Of a stretch of 64,000 bases of DNA, positions 6,408 to 16,406 are shown piece by piece. The notes beneath the pieces were generated by a model. That model searched no databases and had not been told where the DNA came from. It saw only the letters and a list, made by a program, of their open reading frames with translations. Made by a program: the position numbers and the translations under genes. This DNA is from Nitrospira sp. GTDB lineage: Bacteria; Nitrospirota; Nitrospiria; Nitrospirales; Nitrospiraceae. Location of the stretch: assembly GCA_019636815.1 (NCBI GenBank), contig JAHBWT010000009.1:1-64000 (forward strand), read 5' to 3'. Each line of letters starts with the position of its first letter. Positions within the stretch are counted from its first letter, which is position 1.

Positions 6408-8447
6408 CTAGTAGCGTAGCGTCAGCCATCCCATCACTCGGCTGCCGATGAGGTCGCCCAAGGGATGCTCCCGGTGTACGTCGTTAAGCGCATTGAACAC
6501 GGAGACCGCGACCTCCGCCTCGCGGCGATAGCCGGCCACTGCTGCTTCCTGCCAGAACCGATAGGCCCCGCGCAGATTTAGGAGATGGTAATTCCCAACG
6601 TACGGATCGGGCGGGACCACGCCGAAGGCGGAAAACATCGAGAAGGCGGGAGAAAGCGGATACATGGCTGCGCCGACCCAGTGATAGGCGATCTCCCCGC
6701 TGAGGCCGTTCTCCCACTGGGCTCGCAGGCCGGCGTTGTACTTGAAGCGGGGCCCGGCCCGTTGTGAGGTCCCCGTGAGCGTCTGGCTGACCTCCTGGTA
6801 CGAAAAGTTGCCGAACCCGCTGAACCATTTCGTCGCGAGAAACTCAAGGCTGGCCTCGCCCCCATAAATATCGGCTACGCCACCCTGGGTGGGTGCCGGG
6901 ACCGCGGTGGTGATTAAGTCGGAGAGATAGTTGTAAAAGATCGAAGCACGAGTCCGGAGCCGGTGTTGAACGTACCAGCCTTGATACTCCACTTCATAGG
7001 AGATGATCTTCTCAGGACCGAGGTTTCCACTGCCTCTCACATTGACTGGTGAAGGAGAAGCGAAAGGAAGAGGAAGTGTGGTGATTGTGAGATTGTTGCC
7101 GTAGGTTTCAAAAAATGTCGGAGGACGAAACCCTAATGCCACTGTGGCCCGGATTGTATGGTTCGGTGCAGGAGTAAACAGGAGCGAACCGCGCGGACTG
7201 AGGGTCGGACTAATGAACGTATCGAGATCATAGCGCACACCGCCGACCATTTGGAACATGTGAGAAAGTTTCCATTCGCTCTGTAGATAAAAGCCAAGCC
7301 GATCCTCGGTCCGAAATCGATCAATGAAGTTATGAGACAGGGCGTTGTGACGGTAATTGATCCCAATGGTGAGGTGAGTCGTATTCGCGAACTCGATCCT
7401 TTGCTGGGCCTCGATATTGTACGTGTTGCCTCGCAACAACCGATCAGAATTGAAGCGTTGATCGGTGAAGCGTAGGAATGAGGCGAGCAGGGGATTAGTC
7501 GTGACAGGACCATCGATATCGTAGCTGTTCCAAAAGGCACGGATAAGAAAATTCGGCTGTTCATAGCTCACATGTGCAAAGCCAAGAGATGGACCGCCAG
7601 TGTTCACGGCGGCACTAGTAACGAAACCATCAGTGGTGTCATTTGCATTAACAAGCCCGCCTGAAAAGGAGAGCTTCGATTCACCTCCCAGGGCATATTC
7701 CGTGTGCACATTGAATTTGTTGTCGCGATAAGCCAGCGCGCTGCCGTTACGCCACTGCTGAGTCTGATCGTGGCCATAGGAGAGACGGAAGCCCAATTTC
7801 TTATAGCGGTTAGCATAGACGGCGGCGCTGTTGATCGTGCCGTAGGTCCCGCCCCCGAACTGCGCCGTGGCACCCTTCATCTCCTCCGGCGATTTGGTGA
7901 TGATGTTGATGATGCCATCGAAGGCGTTGAAGCCATAGAGGACCGAGGCGGGCCCCTTCTGAACCTCAATGCGCTTGATCTCCGGTAAGGTGACCGGAAT
8001 GGCCTTCCAGAACACGCTTCCTTGCACATCGACATAGATCGATCGGCCATCGACCATGACCAAGAGCTTGTTGCTGACTAATTGATTATCTCCCCGCACG
8101 CTCACGTTGAAGTCCGCGCCTGTCACCTGCATGACTTCCAGGCCCGGAATACGACGAAGCACTGTGGGCAGATCTGTGGCGCCGGATCTGCGGATGTCAT
8201 CATCCGTAATCACATAGACATTGGATGGGGCTTCGGAGATCGGCTGCTCATGGCGGGCCGCGATCGACACGGTTTCCTCTCTGAGATATAGCAACTCCTC
8301 CTCCCGTTCTGCCTTCGCGTCACCCCGCAGCTCGGCAAGTGGCAATGAATCTTCAGCCTCGCAAGTCCCAATCCACGACAGCATCGGCGCTGAGAAGGAA
8401 ACCGTAACGATGAACAAGAATAACCAAGAGAGGTGGGCTCGCGTCAT
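6408..8447 (-). CDS. TonB-dependent receptor (copy C)
   Basis: This receptor has about 679 residues from the ATG at 8447, with signal peptide, plug and barrel in the same order as copy B. Plug motifs are VYVITDDDIRRSG, VRGDNQ, VDGRS and VQKGPASVLYGFNAFDG; the C-terminus is TLRY. The first 140 bases or so of the gene (signal peptide and 5' flank) are nearly identical to copy B, while the plug-coding part is nearly identical to copy A, so the gene is a mosaic. The barrel loops between strands differ most from copy B, which suggests a different or diversifying ligand. The ATG at 8489 has no ribosome binding site and was rejected as the start. Confidence 0.9.
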   Translation of the reverse strand: MTRAHLSWLFLFIVTVSFSAPMLSWIGTCEAEDSLPLAELRGDAKAEREEELLYLREETVSIAARHEQPISEAPSNVYVITDDDIRRSGATDLPTVLRRIPGLEVMQVTGADFNVSVRGDNQLVSNKLLVMVDGRSIYVDVQGSVFWKAIPVTLPEIKRIEVQKGPASVLYGFNAFDGIINIITKSPEEMKGATAQFGGGTYGTINSAAVYANRYKKLGFRLSYGHDQTQQWRNGSALAYRDNKFNVHTEYALGGESKLSFSGGLVNANDTTDGFVTSAAVNTGGPSLGFAHVSYEQPNFLIRAFWNSYDIDGPVTTNPLLASFLRFTDQRFNSDRLLRGNTYNIEAQQRIEFANTTHLTIGINYRHNALSHNFIDRFRTEDRLGFYLQSEWKLSHMFQMVGGVRYDLDTFISPTLSPRGSLLFTPAPNHTIRATVALGFRPPTFFETYGNNLTITTLPLPFASPSPVNVRGSGNLGPEKIISYEVEYQGWYVQHRLRTRASIFYNYLSDLITTAVPAPTQGGVADIYGGEASLEFLATKWFSGFGNFSYQEVSQTLTGTSQRAGPRFKYNAGLRAQWENGLSGEIAYHWVGAAMYPLSPAFSMFSAFGVVPPDPYVGNYHLLNLRGAYRFWQEAAVAGYRREAEVAVSVFNALNDVHREHPLGDLIGSRVMGWLTLRY

Positions 8448-8574
8448 AGTGGCCCCGTTGAGGGATTTCCAACATGACGGGGGCGCCATTCTAGCACAGC
8501 GTTAAACGGGCGCTCCATTTCGTAACTCTTATAATCATCCGACAAAAAGAAAATCCGGTGCGATAGTGAGGGAG

Positions 8575-8800
8575 CTTGTGCAGGTGTCGCCTGAATCAGA
8601 TTGCATTCATGCTGAATCCATTTTTATTCAGCTAAATAGATACAGTCGAACGAAGATGACCAAGTTTGATTACACGAGTTTATGCAAAACAGCGTTGATT
8701 ACTCATGCTAATTTGGCTTTTCAGTGGATTGATGCGTCTAATCGACGACAGCACAAGACTTGCTAATGCGGTACCGCAAATCCAAGGTCCAGCCGGTATT
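8575..8800 (+). repeat. Structured intergenic repeat, copy 4 (diverged)
   Basis: This is a more A+T-rich, diverged copy. It keeps the first stem (GCTGAAT, 8 bases, ATTCAGC, near 8611-8632), the aacagcgttgatta/tggattgatgcgtc middle, and the gacagcacaagacttgcta block near 8748-8766. It fills about half of the 480-base gap between the TonB receptor and the giant gene. The rest of that gap shows no gene that I can support. Confidence 0.55.
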
Positions 8801-8927
8801 CCGACAATGCGAGTCATAGATTCAGTATGTCGATTCGAGTAGGAGAAGACCTATCGGTACAGAATAGTCGTTGGTACCGGTGGCAGTTTATGAGCTTTAC
8901 CAGCCAAAGACTCCGTGGAGGCCTGCG

Positions 8928-11900
8928 ATGCGTGACACATTATTTTTTACCAAGCTGCGAGTATTGTTGTGCGGGTGGCGTTGGAAACGGCATCGGCAAA
9001 GCTCGTGGCTCAGGGCGCAGTTCCGACGCACCCGGCAACGGATGGGCCGCCTTTCCCCTCTCGCGCGCCCGTCATTTTCTCGACTGACTCAACACGTAGC
9101 GCATAACACACAGAACTTTCTCTTGGAGCCCCTTGAACCGCGGGTGCTGCTGGCCGCCGATCTGACGGGGCTGGTGGCATCGGCCACGCTGCCCGATCCC
9201 GCCGTGCCGCCCGCCACGGCCACGGCCGTCGTCCAGGTCCAGAACATCGGCGACCAGCGGGTGACACAATCCCAAGTCGGCGTCTACGCCTCGCTCGACA
9301 CCACCCTGGACAGTGCGGACATCCTGCTGGGGACCGCCAATACCGGCCAAGTCAACGCGGGCCAGTCCAAGAACGTCTCGGTCAAGCTGACCCTTCCAAA
9401 CACCCTCGATCCGGTCAGCTACCGGCTGCTTGCCAAAGTCGACAACGCCAATGCCATTGCTGAGAACAACGAGAGCAACAATGTCGCGGTCGGCGGCACT
9501 CTGAACGTGGCCTGGCAGTTCGGCGCGGTGCCGGGCCAGCCGGGGATCACGCCCCTGACTCTGACGGATGCGGATGGCACTAAGGTTACGTTTAATTTGG
9601 TCGGCCCGGGGATCGGCACGGTGATTCCCGACGGCAGCCAGTGGGATGTACGGGTAGCCGGCACGACGGCGGCCAGCATCCTCACCATTCAGACCACCGG
9701 GGGTGGCAACGGGCGGGTGACCCTCAACGATCTCACCGTGCTGGGGCCGCTGGGGATCCTGACGGCCACCACTACCCAGTTTACCGGCACACTCGCCATC
9801 AATGGCACCGCTCAGATTCTCTCCCTGGGCCCCGTGGATGGCGGGACCGTCGCGGTCGCCTCCGTGCAAACCTTCGAGGCCGCAGCCTTGACGAACGCGA
9901 CGGTCTTGATCGGGGCGACCTTAGGTGCGGACGGGCAGCTCGGCGGCACGGGGGCTGCGGCGGACACGTTCCAGGCCGGCGCCGTCAGCGTGCTCAAGAT
10001 CACGGGCCCGGTCACCAGCTCCAGCATTCGCGTGGGGGTAGATCCGGTGGACGGGATTTTCGGCAACGGCAACGATGGGCTCCTCGGGGGCGCCAGCAGT
10101 CGCATCAGTACTCTGACCATCGGGGGGGTGCTGAGCGCGGACAGCCGCATCATCGCGGGGGCGCTGCCGGCCACCGCCCTCATCAACGGCCAAATCGTGC
10201 GGAATCTGGCGAGCCTGCCGCAGTTCAGCACCGATGTCACGGCGCCGGTGCTCACGGCGGCGCTGGCCCACGACACGGGAGCCTCCGCCACGGACCAGCT
10301 CACCTCCAACCCCACGATCATCGGCATCCTCACGGACAACGGGACGCTGGCGAGCTTCACCGCTGGGTTTGGGGCGACCCCGACGTTCAATATTTTGCCG
10401 GATCGGCAGGCGAACGGCGCGTTCACCTTGACCCCGGCGCGGCTGGCGCAGATCCAGGACGCGCCCCTCACAGACGGCCCGCACACCCTCACGCTCCGGG
10501 CAACCGACGGGGTGGGCCACAGCACCCAGGTCACGGTGTCGTTCACGCTGGATACGAGTGTTGCTCCGCTCAGCTTGGACCTGCATCCAGGGTCCGATAC
10601 GGCGCCGGTGGGTGATCAGCAGACGACCCAGGAGCTGGTCACCTTGACCGGGCAGACGGAACCTCACGCGGGGCTTGAGTTGCTCGATGGGCTGTTGGAG
10701 CCGCTGGCCACTACGACGGCGGATGCGGCGGGCCTGTTCACCTTCCCCAATGTGGCGCTGGCGCTGGGGGCCAATACCGTCACGGCGCGGGCCACGGACC
10801 TCGCCGGCAACCAGCAATCGTTCAGCCGGACTATCACGCGAACGCCGATTCAAACCACCGTGCGATGGATCAATCCGAATGGCGGGGACTGGCATACAGT
10901 CTCCAACTGGAGCACAGGAGTGCTGCCGACTGCCGACCAGGATGTGATCATCGATATCGCCGTCACAAATCCCATCACACACACCGCAGGAACGACGCAG
11001 ATCAAGAGTCTGACCTCCACGCAACCTCTTGCGCTGGCTGGAGGCATAGTAAATATCAGTGGAGACTTCGAGTCGGGCAATCCTGTCTCGTTTACGGGAG
11101 GCTCGGTGAGCACTGCGGGTGATCAGATCTATAACGCGAATGTGGTGCTGGCGGCCAACACGACGCTCTCGGGTAACGACATCACCTTCAACGCCAACGT
11201 CAATGGGTCGCCCCACACCCTCACTTTGAACATGACCGGCGCGATCACCCAAATGGCTGGGTTCCTGACGGCAGAGACCCTCACGCTATCGGCGCAGACC
11301 GGGATCACTCTGACGAACATTGACGTGTCCAGTCTTGCCGCGATGAACGTGACCGGCGCGGTGGTAATCACGGAGGTGGACGGTCTGACCCTAAACGCGG
11401 TGAGCAATAGCAACGGCTCCATTACGATTGCGACGGCGGGGAGCCTCGTTCTTAACGGCAATGTGACCGCCGGCGTGAATACGATGACGCTGACATCGGG
11501 CGCGTCGATCTCTCAGTTAGCCGGCACACTCACAGCCGGGACGGCTTTCTTCACAGCGAAAGCAGGGATCAACCTGACGTCTGGCTCAATCGCGCATCTT
11601 GCAGCGACAAACAACACCTCGGGAAACATCTCGATTACCACGACAGGTCCCCTTAATGTGGACGTGGGCGGCGTACGAAACAACGCGACGACGGGTGATG
11701 TTTCATTGGCCACGAACGGCACGCTCACCCTGACAGGTGATGTGACCGTCCAGCCAGAGCGGACGATTTCACTCTCAGGCCGGACAATCGCTCAGACGGG
11801 GGGCGACCCGATCGCGGACACGCTGGTCCTCACGTCGGTAAATGGCGCGACTCTGACGAACCTCGTAGCCGAGAACCTGTCGGCAGTCAACACGGGATCG

Positions 11901-14900
11901 GGAGTCATCCTTGTATCGGTCATGGGTGATCTCACGATCATCGCCCCCGGCTTGGCGAACGCAGGGGGCAATCTCATGCTCACCGTCCCAGGCGATCTGA
12001 CGGTCAGGGCGAATGTCAGCGCGTCAGAGGCGGTCAGGCTGAATGTGACGGGTGACCTGATAAACGAAGAGACGCTGAGTCTAGGCATGAGCGGGCAAGC
12101 CATCGTTACAGGTGGGTTCACTAACTCCGTCACTGGGGTCGTGGACATGGATATTGGTGGGACCACTTTGTTCGGTCGTCTACTCATAGCCGGCCCGGCG
12201 TCTCTGGATGGGACGTTGGACGTTACGCTGGTCGACGGCTTCGTGCCGGCGCCGGGTGATCGCTTCCAGTTCATGACGTTCGGCTCGCGGACCGGGTCTT
12301 TCAGCACGACGAACCTGCCGGCGAATTTTGCGGTGGATCAGACTGATCCGACAGATTTGGAATTGGTGGTGGCGACACCGAACCAGGCGCCGGTGCTGGC
12401 GCCGATCGGCAACCAAACGATCGATGAAGGGCAGACGCTGACCTTCACGGCAACGGCCAGTGATGCCGACGAGGGACAGACGCTCACGTTCAGTCTCGAT
12501 CCTGGGTCAACCGGTCAGGTGCCGACAGGTGCCACGATCAATCCAACCACGGGTGTGTTCAGCTGGACTCCGACCGAAGCACAGGGGCCGGGCACCTATA
12601 CATTCGATGTGGTGGTGACAGATGGCGGGACGCCGGCATTGAGCGACAGCGAGACGATCACCGTAATGGTGAACCCCGGGGAAAGGGTAGTCAACGGGAC
12701 AGGAAACGATGACGTGCTCACGCTGAAGATGGTGAGCGGGGAGCTAAGCTACACGTTGAATGGCAACACGGTGGGGATCGCGGGGGCGACCTCGTTCCGG
12801 TTCAATGGCGGCGGCGGCAACGATATGATGACGGTCGATTACTCCGGTGGATTTTTCTCCATACCGGTGACGTTTGAAGGTGAAAGTCAGGCCACAGGCG
12901 GCGGGGATAAGCTCGTAGTGATGGATGGCACATTCACGGACGTGGAGCATACGTTCACAGGCAGTGGGGGCAACCTCCGGTATGACACAGCCGACGGAGG
13001 CGCGTCCGCTGACGCGAGCATCGTGTATACCGGGTTGGAGTCCGTGGACATAACGGGAAGCGCAATCGCCAGCCTTGTGTTCAACCTCCCCGGCACGATC
13101 GACCAAGCGATCCTGGAAGACGACAGTACTCCGAGCAATGGTATATCGCAGGTTCGCAGCCGAAACGGGGTCCCCACCTTCGATACGACGTCATTCTCGA
13201 ACCCGACTTCAAGTCTCACCGTGAACATGGGCGGCGACACTGGCACATTCACGGTTGCCTCGTTGCCTGACTTCACCAAGTCGCTCACGATCAACGGTCA
13301 AGCGGGCTCGGACAATGTAAACTTCACTGGTACGACGAGGTTCGATTCTCTGGCCGTCACCGCCGGAGGCTCGATCACGGATTCAGGGAGTGGCCTTTCC
13401 GTCGTAAGCAACGCGAGCTTCACCGGCTCTTCGATAACGCTCGACGGAGCCACCAATGATTTCAGCTTTCTCACTTTCAATTCTTCAGGAGGTGTGACCT
13501 TAGTTGATTCCAACAGCATTGCGCTAGGGGGCAGCAGCACTGCTGGTAGTCTTGTTGTCAAGGCGGGTACCACTCTCACGATGAACGGCACCATCGACAT
13601 TGCGGGCTTCGCCGACCTTGACGCTACTGATGGAAATCTCACTCTGAACGGCGACATGAGTGTCGCAGACAGCGCTGTTTTCGAGTCGGTCGCTGATATC
13701 GTTGTAAACGGCAATCTCAACGTTGCAGAAAATGCCGCTTTCTTCCCGGGAAGCGACGGAAGCGGATCACTCTTGGTCGGCCATACTTCCAGCAGCGTGG
13801 TGAACTTCGGCACGCTAACATTCGTCGCTCCTAACGAAGTGACTATCGTGGAGGACTCGGACACAGTGTTCACTGGGGAGAGCACGGCGAGCAGTCTTGT
13901 TCTCACATCAGCCGGTTCCATCACCGATGATGCTGACGCCGATATCCACGTCGTGAACAATGCGAGTCTTAGAGCGACCGGGGCGATCATGCTAGGGGAC
14001 CAGGTGGGCAACGTCATCAACTCCGGCACACTCACCTTCATCAGCACCGGTGGCGTCAATATCAGCGAGGACAGCAATAGTGAGTTCACGGGGAACAACC
14101 GCGCTGGAAACGACGTGAGCTTGGCCACCGTGGGCAGCCTGACGGTCAATGGCAGCGTGGATCCTGGCACGAGTTCGATGAGACTAACCGCGCCGGGCGG
14201 CGTGGTGTTGACGGCGAGTGCGGTCGTGAACATCGAGGTCGGTGGTACAGCTTCGAATGAGTTCACGGTCATCAGCATCCCCGGGTCGGTCACACTTGAC
14301 GGGACCCTGGACGTCGATCTGGTCAACGACTTCGTGCCGGCGCCGGGTGATCGCTTTCAATTCATGACGTTCGGCTCGCGGACCGGGTCTTTCAGCACGA
14401 CGAACCTGCCGGCGAATTTTGCGGTGGATCAGACTGATCCGACAGATTTGGAATTGGTGGTGGCGACACCGAACCAGGCGCCGGTGCTGGCGCCGATCGG
14501 CAACCAAACGATCGATGAAAACGATACCCTGACCTTTACGGCCTCTGCCACCGATGCGGATGTGCCAACTCAAGCGCTTACCTTCAGTCTCGTCAATGCG
14601 CCAAACGGCGCAGCGATTGATTCGGCAACTGGCGAGTTCACCTGGACGCCGACCGAAGCACAGGGGCCTGGCAGTTACACCTTCGATGTCGTGGTGATAG
14701 ACGATGGGACGCTAGCGATGAGCGATCGGGAGACGCTCACAATCACGGTTCACGAAGTGAATCAGGCGCCGGTGCTGGCGCCCATCGGCAACCAGAGCGT
14801 GCAGGAAGGGGAGACGCTCACCTTCCAAGCCACAGCGACGGACTCGGACTTCCCGGCAAACAGCCTTACCTTTAGCCTTGTCAATGCACCAAGCGGCGCA

Positions 14901-16040
14901 ACGATTGATCCGGCAACAGGAGTGTTCAGATGGACGCCGACGGCGGCACCGAACTCAATTAGCTTCACCGCATCGCCTGCCTTCGCGTCGCTCCGGATCA
15001 CGGAGACACAGCTGACGGTCGACCGGGCTGCGGACTTCGACGCGGCGGTCTCCGGAGCGGATGTCGTTTTTGCCACCCACAGTGGCGGCAACCTCGACGT
15101 CGTCCACATCGGTCTGTCCGGCATCGAGCTGCCGGTGACGATCGATCCGGCCGACCAGGATGCGCCCGACGTCGACGCCGGCCGGGTAGTCTGGGTCGAT
15201 CGGCGCTTCGGCAACCCCGACCTCTTCCTGCGTGACCTCGCCACCGGCGTCGAGACACCGCTCGTGCTCGATCGAGAGCCCGACCTCCAACCGGCGCTCT
15301 CCGGCGACAACCTGATCTTCATCGCCATGCACGAGGGCGTCGCCCATGTGGTCTGGCACCAACTCAGCACCGGCGTGGAGCAACCGCTCACCTTCGACTC
15401 CGACGCCGAGAGCGCCCCCTCGATCGACGGCGACCTCGTGGCGTGGCAGGTCGTGCGGGGCGACTCGGTCGACATCATGGCGGTCGAGCTCGGCGGCACG
15501 CCCTTCGTGGTCGCCGGCGCTCCGGAGCACGAGGTCTTGCCCTCGGTCTCCGCCGGCCGCATCGCCTACATCGCGAACGGCGACGTGTTCCTCTACGACC
15601 ACGCGAGCGGCGACACCGTGCAGGTGACCGCGGACGCCGCGGCGCAACAGCGCGTCGTGCTCGACGGCGACCACCTGTTCTGGAGCGACGACAGCTCGGG
15701 GAACGTCGACATCTACCTGCACCACCTCGGAACCGGCGACACCTATGCGCTCACGAGCGACCCGGCCGACCAGGTCCTCACCGACGCCGACGGCGGTCGT
15801 GTCGTTTATCACGACAATCGCTTTGGGGATCTCAATGTCTGGATGACTACATTTAGCATTACTCGCCAGAACGCATTCACTTTCGACCTAGTGGTAGCTG
15901 ATGACGGTAATCCGTCCTTGAGAGACAGTGAGTCAATCACAGTGATGGTGAATGAGGAAAATTCGTCTCCTCTCGCGGTCGATGATTCTTTCACGGTGCA
16001 GCAGAACTCGACGCTCATGTCAGGCACTGCAAATGGTTGA
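8928..16040 (+). CDS. Giant LEPR-xLL multidomain surface/secreted protein
   Basis: About 2370 residues, starting at the ATG at 8928, 6 bases after GTGGAGG; an ATG at 8871 lacks such a site. The very basic N-terminus is followed by the LEPR-xLL motif (LLEPLEPRVLLAADL, about residue 69), a presumed sorting signal of giant exported proteins. Next come a CARDB domain (about 81-197), bacterial Ig-like domains (about 430-645), long beta-solenoid stretches (about 645-1080 and 1250-1790), and He_PIG/cadherin-like repeats opening with NQAPVLAPIGNQ (about 1150, 1848 and 1944). A TolB-like beta-propeller (about 2008-2311) is embedded in the third of these and is visibly more G+C-rich. The frame stops in the middle of a following cadherin-like repeat; the missing end lies in another frame. 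Probable role: adhesin or matrix protein exported by the genes downstream. Confidence 0.85.
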   Translation: MRDTLFFTKLRVLLCGWRWKRHRQSSWLRAQFRRTRQRMGRLSPLARPSFSRLTQHVAHNTQNFLLEPLEPRVLLAADLTGLVASATLPDPAVPPATATAVVQVQNIGDQRVTQSQVGVYASLDTTLDSADILLGTANTGQVNAGQSKNVSVKLTLPNTLDPVSYRLLAKVDNANAIAENNESNNVAVGGTLNVAWQFGAVPGQPGITPLTLTDADGTKVTFNLVGPGIGTVIPDGSQWDVRVAGTTAASILTIQTTGGGNGRVTLNDLTVLGPLGILTATTTQFTGTLAINGTAQILSLGPVDGGTVAVASVQTFEAAALTNATVLIGATLGADGQLGGTGAAADTFQAGAVSVLKITGPVTSSSIRVGVDPVDGIFGNGNDGLLGGASSRISTLTIGGVLSADSRIIAGALPATALINGQIVRNLASLPQFSTDVTAPVLTAALAHDTGASATDQLTSNPTIIGILTDNGTLASFTAGFGATPTFNILPDRQANGAFTLTPARLAQIQDAPLTDGPHTLTLRATDGVGHSTQVTVSFTLDTSVAPLSLDLHPGSDTAPVGDQQTTQELVTLTGQTEPHAGLELLDGLLEPLATTTADAAGLFTFPNVALALGANTVTARATDLAGNQQSFSRTITRTPIQTTVRWINPNGGDWHTVSNWSTGVLPTADQDVIIDIAVTNPITHTAGTTQIKSLTSTQPLALAGGIVNISGDFESGNPVSFTGGSVSTAGDQIYNANVVLAANTTLSGNDITFNANVNGSPHTLTLNMTGAITQMAGFLTAETLTLSAQTGITLTNIDVSSLAAMNVTGAVVITEVDGLTLNAVSNSNGSITIATAGSLVLNGNVTAGVNTMTLTSGASISQLAGTLTAGTAFFTAKAGINLTSGSIAHLAATNNTSGNISITTTGPLNVDVGGVRNNATTGDVSLATNGTLTLTGDVTVQPERTISLSGRTIAQTGGDPIADTLVLTSVNGATLTNLVAENLSAVNTGSGVILVSVMGDLTIIAPGLANAGGNLMLTVPGDLTVRANVSASEAVRLNVTGDLINEETLSLGMSGQAIVTGGFTNSVTGVVDMDIGGTTLFGRLLIAGPASLDGTLDVTLVDGFVPAPGDRFQFMTFGSRTGSFSTTNLPANFAVDQTDPTDLELVVATPNQAPVLAPIGNQTIDEGQTLTFTATASDADEGQTLTFSLDPGSTGQVPTGATINPTTGVFSWTPTEAQGPGTYTFDVVVTDGGTPALSDSETITVMVNPGERVVNGTGNDDVLTLKMVSGELSYTLNGNTVGIAGATSFRFNGGGGNDMMTVDYSGGFFSIPVTFEGESQATGGGDKLVVMDGTFTDVEHTFTGSGGNLRYDTADGGASADASIVYTGLESVDITGSAIASLVFNLPGTIDQAILEDDSTPSNGISQVRSRNGVPTFDTTSFSNPTSSLTVNMGGDTGTFTVASLPDFTKSLTINGQAGSDNVNFTGTTRFDSLAVTAGGSITDSGSGLSVVSNASFTGSSITLDGATNDFSFLTFNSSGGVTLVDSNSIALGGSSTAGSLVVKAGTTLTMNGTIDIAGFADLDATDGNLTLNGDMSVADSAVFESVADIVVNGNLNVAENAAFFPGSDGSGSLLVGHTSSSVVNFGTLTFVAPNEVTIVEDSDTVFTGESTASSLVLTSAGSITDDADADIHVVNNASLRATGAIMLGDQVGNVINSGTLTFISTGGVNISEDSNSEFTGNNRAGNDVSLATVGSLTVNGSVDPGTSSMRLTAPGGVVLTASAVVNIEVGGTASNEFTVISIPGSVTLDGTLDVDLVNDFVPAPGDRFQFMTFGSRTGSFSTTNLPANFAVDQTDPTDLELVVATPNQAPVLAPIGNQTIDENDTLTFTASATDADVPTQALTFSLVNAPNGAAIDSATGEFTWTPTEAQGPGSYTFDVVVIDDGTLAMSDRETLTITVHEVNQAPVLAPIGNQSVQEGETLTFQATATDSDFPANSLTFSLVNAPSGATIDPATGVFRWTPTAAPNSISFTASPAFASLRITETQLTVDRAADFDAAVSGADVVFATHSGGNLDVVHIGLSGIELPVTIDPADQDAPDVDAGRVVWVDRRFGNPDLFLRDLATGVETPLVLDREPDLQPALSGDNLIFIAMHEGVAHVVWHQLSTGVEQPLTFDSDAESAPSIDGDLVAWQVVRGDSVDIMAVELGGTPFVVAGAPEHEVLPSVSAGRIAYIANGDVFLYDHASGDTVQVTADAAAQQRVVLDGDHLFWSDDSSGNVDIYLHHLGTGDTYALTSDPADQVLTDADGGRVVYHDNRFGDLNVWMTTFSITRQNAFTFDLVVADDGNPSLRDSESITVMVNEENSSPLAVDDSFTVQQNSTLMSGTANG
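12229..12428 (+). repeat. Internal 200-bp direct repeat, first copy
   Basis: This stretch recurs at 14320-14519 with about four mismatches, at a constant offset of 2091 bases. It encodes the end of a solenoid segment (PAPGDRFQFMTFGSRTGSF) and the start of an Ig-like repeat (NQAPVLAPIGNQTIDE). The near-identity points to a recent duplication or conversion within the gene. Confidence 0.85.
14320..14519 (+). repeat. Internal 200-bp direct repeat, second copy
   Basis: This is the partner of 12229-12428. Downstream of it the two Ig-like repeats diverge quickly, so the homogenised tract ends sharply at 14519. Confidence 0.85.
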
Positions 16041-16380
16041 AGACATCCTGGCTGGCGTCGTTGGCTCAGGTCCTGCGGAACTGACGAACATGAACGGCAC
16101 GCTGTTCTTTACGGCACTTGATGAAGTCACCGGTAACGAACTCTGGGCGAGCGGGTTGGCGGCCAATCTGTTAGCTAATGACACTGATCCCGATAGCTCG
16201 ACACGGATCGTCACCTTAGGCACAGAACCCGCTAACGGGACGTTGGTGCTGAATACTGATGGGACCTTTACCTACCGACCGAACACCGGATTTACTGGCA
16301 TCGACAGCTTCACCTACACAGCCTCCAACGACGACAACCAAATGTCAAACGTGGCCACGGTGATGATCACAGTCACCTAG
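16033..16380 (+). pseudogene. Frame-shifted 3' end of the giant gene
   Basis: In the frame +1 relative to the giant gene, this segment reads an ELWxxDGT-type fragment (LTNMNGTLFFTAL, then GNELWASG). It continues with NLLANDTDPDSS, GTLVLNTDGTFTYRP, GFTGIDSFTYTAS and VATVMITVT before TAG at 16378-16380. The second part is the natural continuation of the cadherin/VCBS-like repeat that breaks off at DDSFTVQQNSTL in the giant frame. An insertion of about 145 bases, whose length is not a multiple of three, appears to have disrupted the repeat and produced the early stop at 16038-16040. Confidence 0.65.
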
Positions 16381-16406
16381 AACCGGGAGACAAGGAGGGA
16401 GACGAC

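Noticed and set aside
9072-9869. Long minus-strand open frame inside the giant gene, and others such as 9921-11252, 13298-14326 and 14955-15812
   Set aside because: They are antisense to a well-supported coding frame in G+C-rich DNA. Their proteins are low-complexity, Arg/Pro-rich and have no start context.
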